DNA from: DLKC01 sp002478885
Lineage (GTDB): Bacteria; Bacteroidota; Bacteroidia; Chitinophagales; Chitinophagaceae
DNA: 64,000 nucleotides
NCBI GenBank assembly: GCA_046329585.1
Contig: JAXLUI010000002.1
Coordinates: 558,001 to 622,000 of the forward strand
Direction of reading: 5' to 3'
The notes under the pieces are model-generated. The model saw nothing but the letters and a program-made list of their open reading frames with translations. It searched no databases and had not been told where the DNA came from. Every line of letters starts with the position of its first letter. Within the stretch, counting starts at the first letter, position 1. The translations under genes and the position numbers were made by a program. Positions 63,304 to 64,000 of this stretch are shown here, one piece after another.

Positions 63304-64000
63304 ATGAAACCTCAACATGGCTCTTTTGTAAGGGCAATGACCATCTACCCGCTGACATTGATTTTTGCAATCTTGTGCATTTCACTTTGCACTAAAGCAC
63401 AGCCACATCTTTATTTTAAGCAGGCCGCCAAAAGCCTTTTGAAACCGCTGGAAATAAAGAATGCCGGCGACGGTTCAGGCCGCATTTTTATTGCAGAACA
63501 AGCTGGATTGATAAAAATTTACAAAAACGGAGCAATCATTAACAAACCCTTTCTCGATTTGAGTCAAACAGTTGGAATAGGACAGTATTTTGGCATATGG
63601 AGTATTGCTTTTTCGCCAGCGTATAGTGAAAATGGTTACTTCTTTATTTTTTATACGGCTAAAACAGGGACAACTATTCTTGCACGTTGCCAGGTAAGTA
63701 AAAGCAATCCCGATTCCGCGAATTTGAATTCGATAGTAACACTACTGAAATTTGACAAAACTCTTGGTCTCGGGCATTATGGCAACCTGCAATTTGGAAA
63801 CGATGGCTATCTATATTTAAGCACTGGTGCAGGAACGAGAAACACGAACGCGCAGGATGGCAATTCGCTTTTTGGGAAAATATTGCGCTTAAACGTGAAT
63901 GTATCAGCGCCGCCGTATTATGAAGTCCCGTCCGACAACCCTTTTATAAATGACCCAGGTGTTAGAGATGAAGTCTGGCAACTAGGTTTGCGTAATGCGT
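63304..64000 (+). CDS. PQQ-dependent glucose/sorbosone dehydrogenase-like protein, 5' part
   Basis: The gene starts at ATG 63304 and runs off the right edge; 232 residues are visible. It has a signal peptide (YPLTLIFAILCISLCTKAQ). The propeller pattern of the GSDH/HHIP-like group is present: LEIKNAGDGSGRIFIAEQAGLI, IAFSPAYSENGYFFIFYT, HYGNLQFGNDGYLYLSTGAG and GKILRLNVN. The final visible part, DEVWQLGLRNA, precedes the usual PWRFSFD block. Such enzymes oxidise sugars in the periplasm with PQQ. The cofactor and C terminus are outside the window. Confidence 0.85.
   Translation, partial: MKPQHGSFVRAMTIYPLTLIFAILCISLCTKAQPHLYFKQAAKSLLKPLEIKNAGDGSGRIFIAEQAGLIKIYKNGAIINKPFLDLSQTVGIGQYFGIWSIAFSPAYSENGYFFIFYTAKTGTTILARCQVSKSNPDSANLNSIVTLLKFDKTLGLGHYGNLQFGNDGYLYLSTGAGTRNTNAQDGNSLFGKILRLNVNVSAPPYYEVPSDNPFINDPGVRDEVWQLGLRNA

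Noticed and set aside
1..64000. tRNA, rRNA, CRISPR, prophage or transposase genes
   Set aside because: I looked for them in the intergenic regions and among the proteins and found none; a covariance search for small RNAs was not possible here.

Overview
The window reads as chromosomal DNA of a Bacteroidota bacterium, most likely of the Chitinophagia/Chitinophagaceae type. The support is family content: type IX secretion sorting domains of both classes (C-terminal type A on two proteins, gliding-associated CHU_C/type B on one), a SusC/SusD pair, a TonB-dependent receptor with a carboxypeptidase-like N-terminal domain, a Bacteroidota-style TonB, two DUF3347 and two DUF2911 proteins, a BlaI/M56 pair, and an aminofutalosine synthase (menaquinone by the futalosine route). 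I saw no rRNA, tRNA, CRISPR array, transposase or prophage gene. The species cannot be named from the sequence alone.

Layout. 1-6.5 kb: the 3' part of an EF-G paralogue, a sialidase-fold lipoprotein, a DUF3347 protein, two small orphan ORFs, a COG0523 GTPase and a TonB. 6.6-11.6 kb: a GH43 glycosidase lipoprotein and a 1235-residue soluble histidine kinase with eight PAS domains. 12.1-15.3 kb: methionine salvage (mtnA plus a class II aldolase-fold enzyme) facing a cystathionine beta-synthase-like gene. 15.9-18.5 kb: divergent DUF2911 genes and pdxJ. 18.9-31 kb: large secreted repeat proteins, a SirB1-like protein, surE and small membrane or lipoproteins. 31-40 kb: serine hydrolase, sulfatase, TonB-dependent receptor, second DUF3347, miaE-like gene and an ATP-grasp-like protein. 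40-45.4 kb: a four-gene signalling operon (GNAT-like protein, ICMT-type membrane methyltransferase, 7TM histidine kinase, receiver-kinase hybrid) with a divergent stand-alone receiver. 45.5-48.7 kb: trxA, a nucleoside transporter and mqnE. 49-56.3 kb: susD/susC, two AhpD/CMD-family proteins and an MFS transporter. 56.5-59.7 kb: an exported hypothetical protein and the blaI/blaR1-type pair. 60-64 kb: an Ldh-family dehydrogenase, an exported FAD oxidoreductase and the start of a PQQ-type glucose/sorbosone dehydrogenase.

The most striking non-coding feature is a family of interspersed inverted repeats. I count 30 copies of a unit built around GTTGCGTCGCACACTTGTAC, at 19 intergenic loci and in no gene. 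At 11 loci two units face each other across a roughly 45-330 bp interior, forming elements mostly of 130-210 bp. A second sequence class (GTTGTGTCACTCACTTGTAC) keeps the 7-bp core palindrome through a paired change (GCG-T-CGC to GTG-T-CAC), and the two classes are combined in four loci. This looks like a REP/BIME- or MITE-like family specific to this lineage.

Other points of interest are the signalling operon at 40.0-45.4 kb, whose synthase-like, methyltransferase and 7TM-receptor components could form a small-molecule sensing circuit, and four operator half-sites at exact 11-bp spacing in front of the blaI-type gene.
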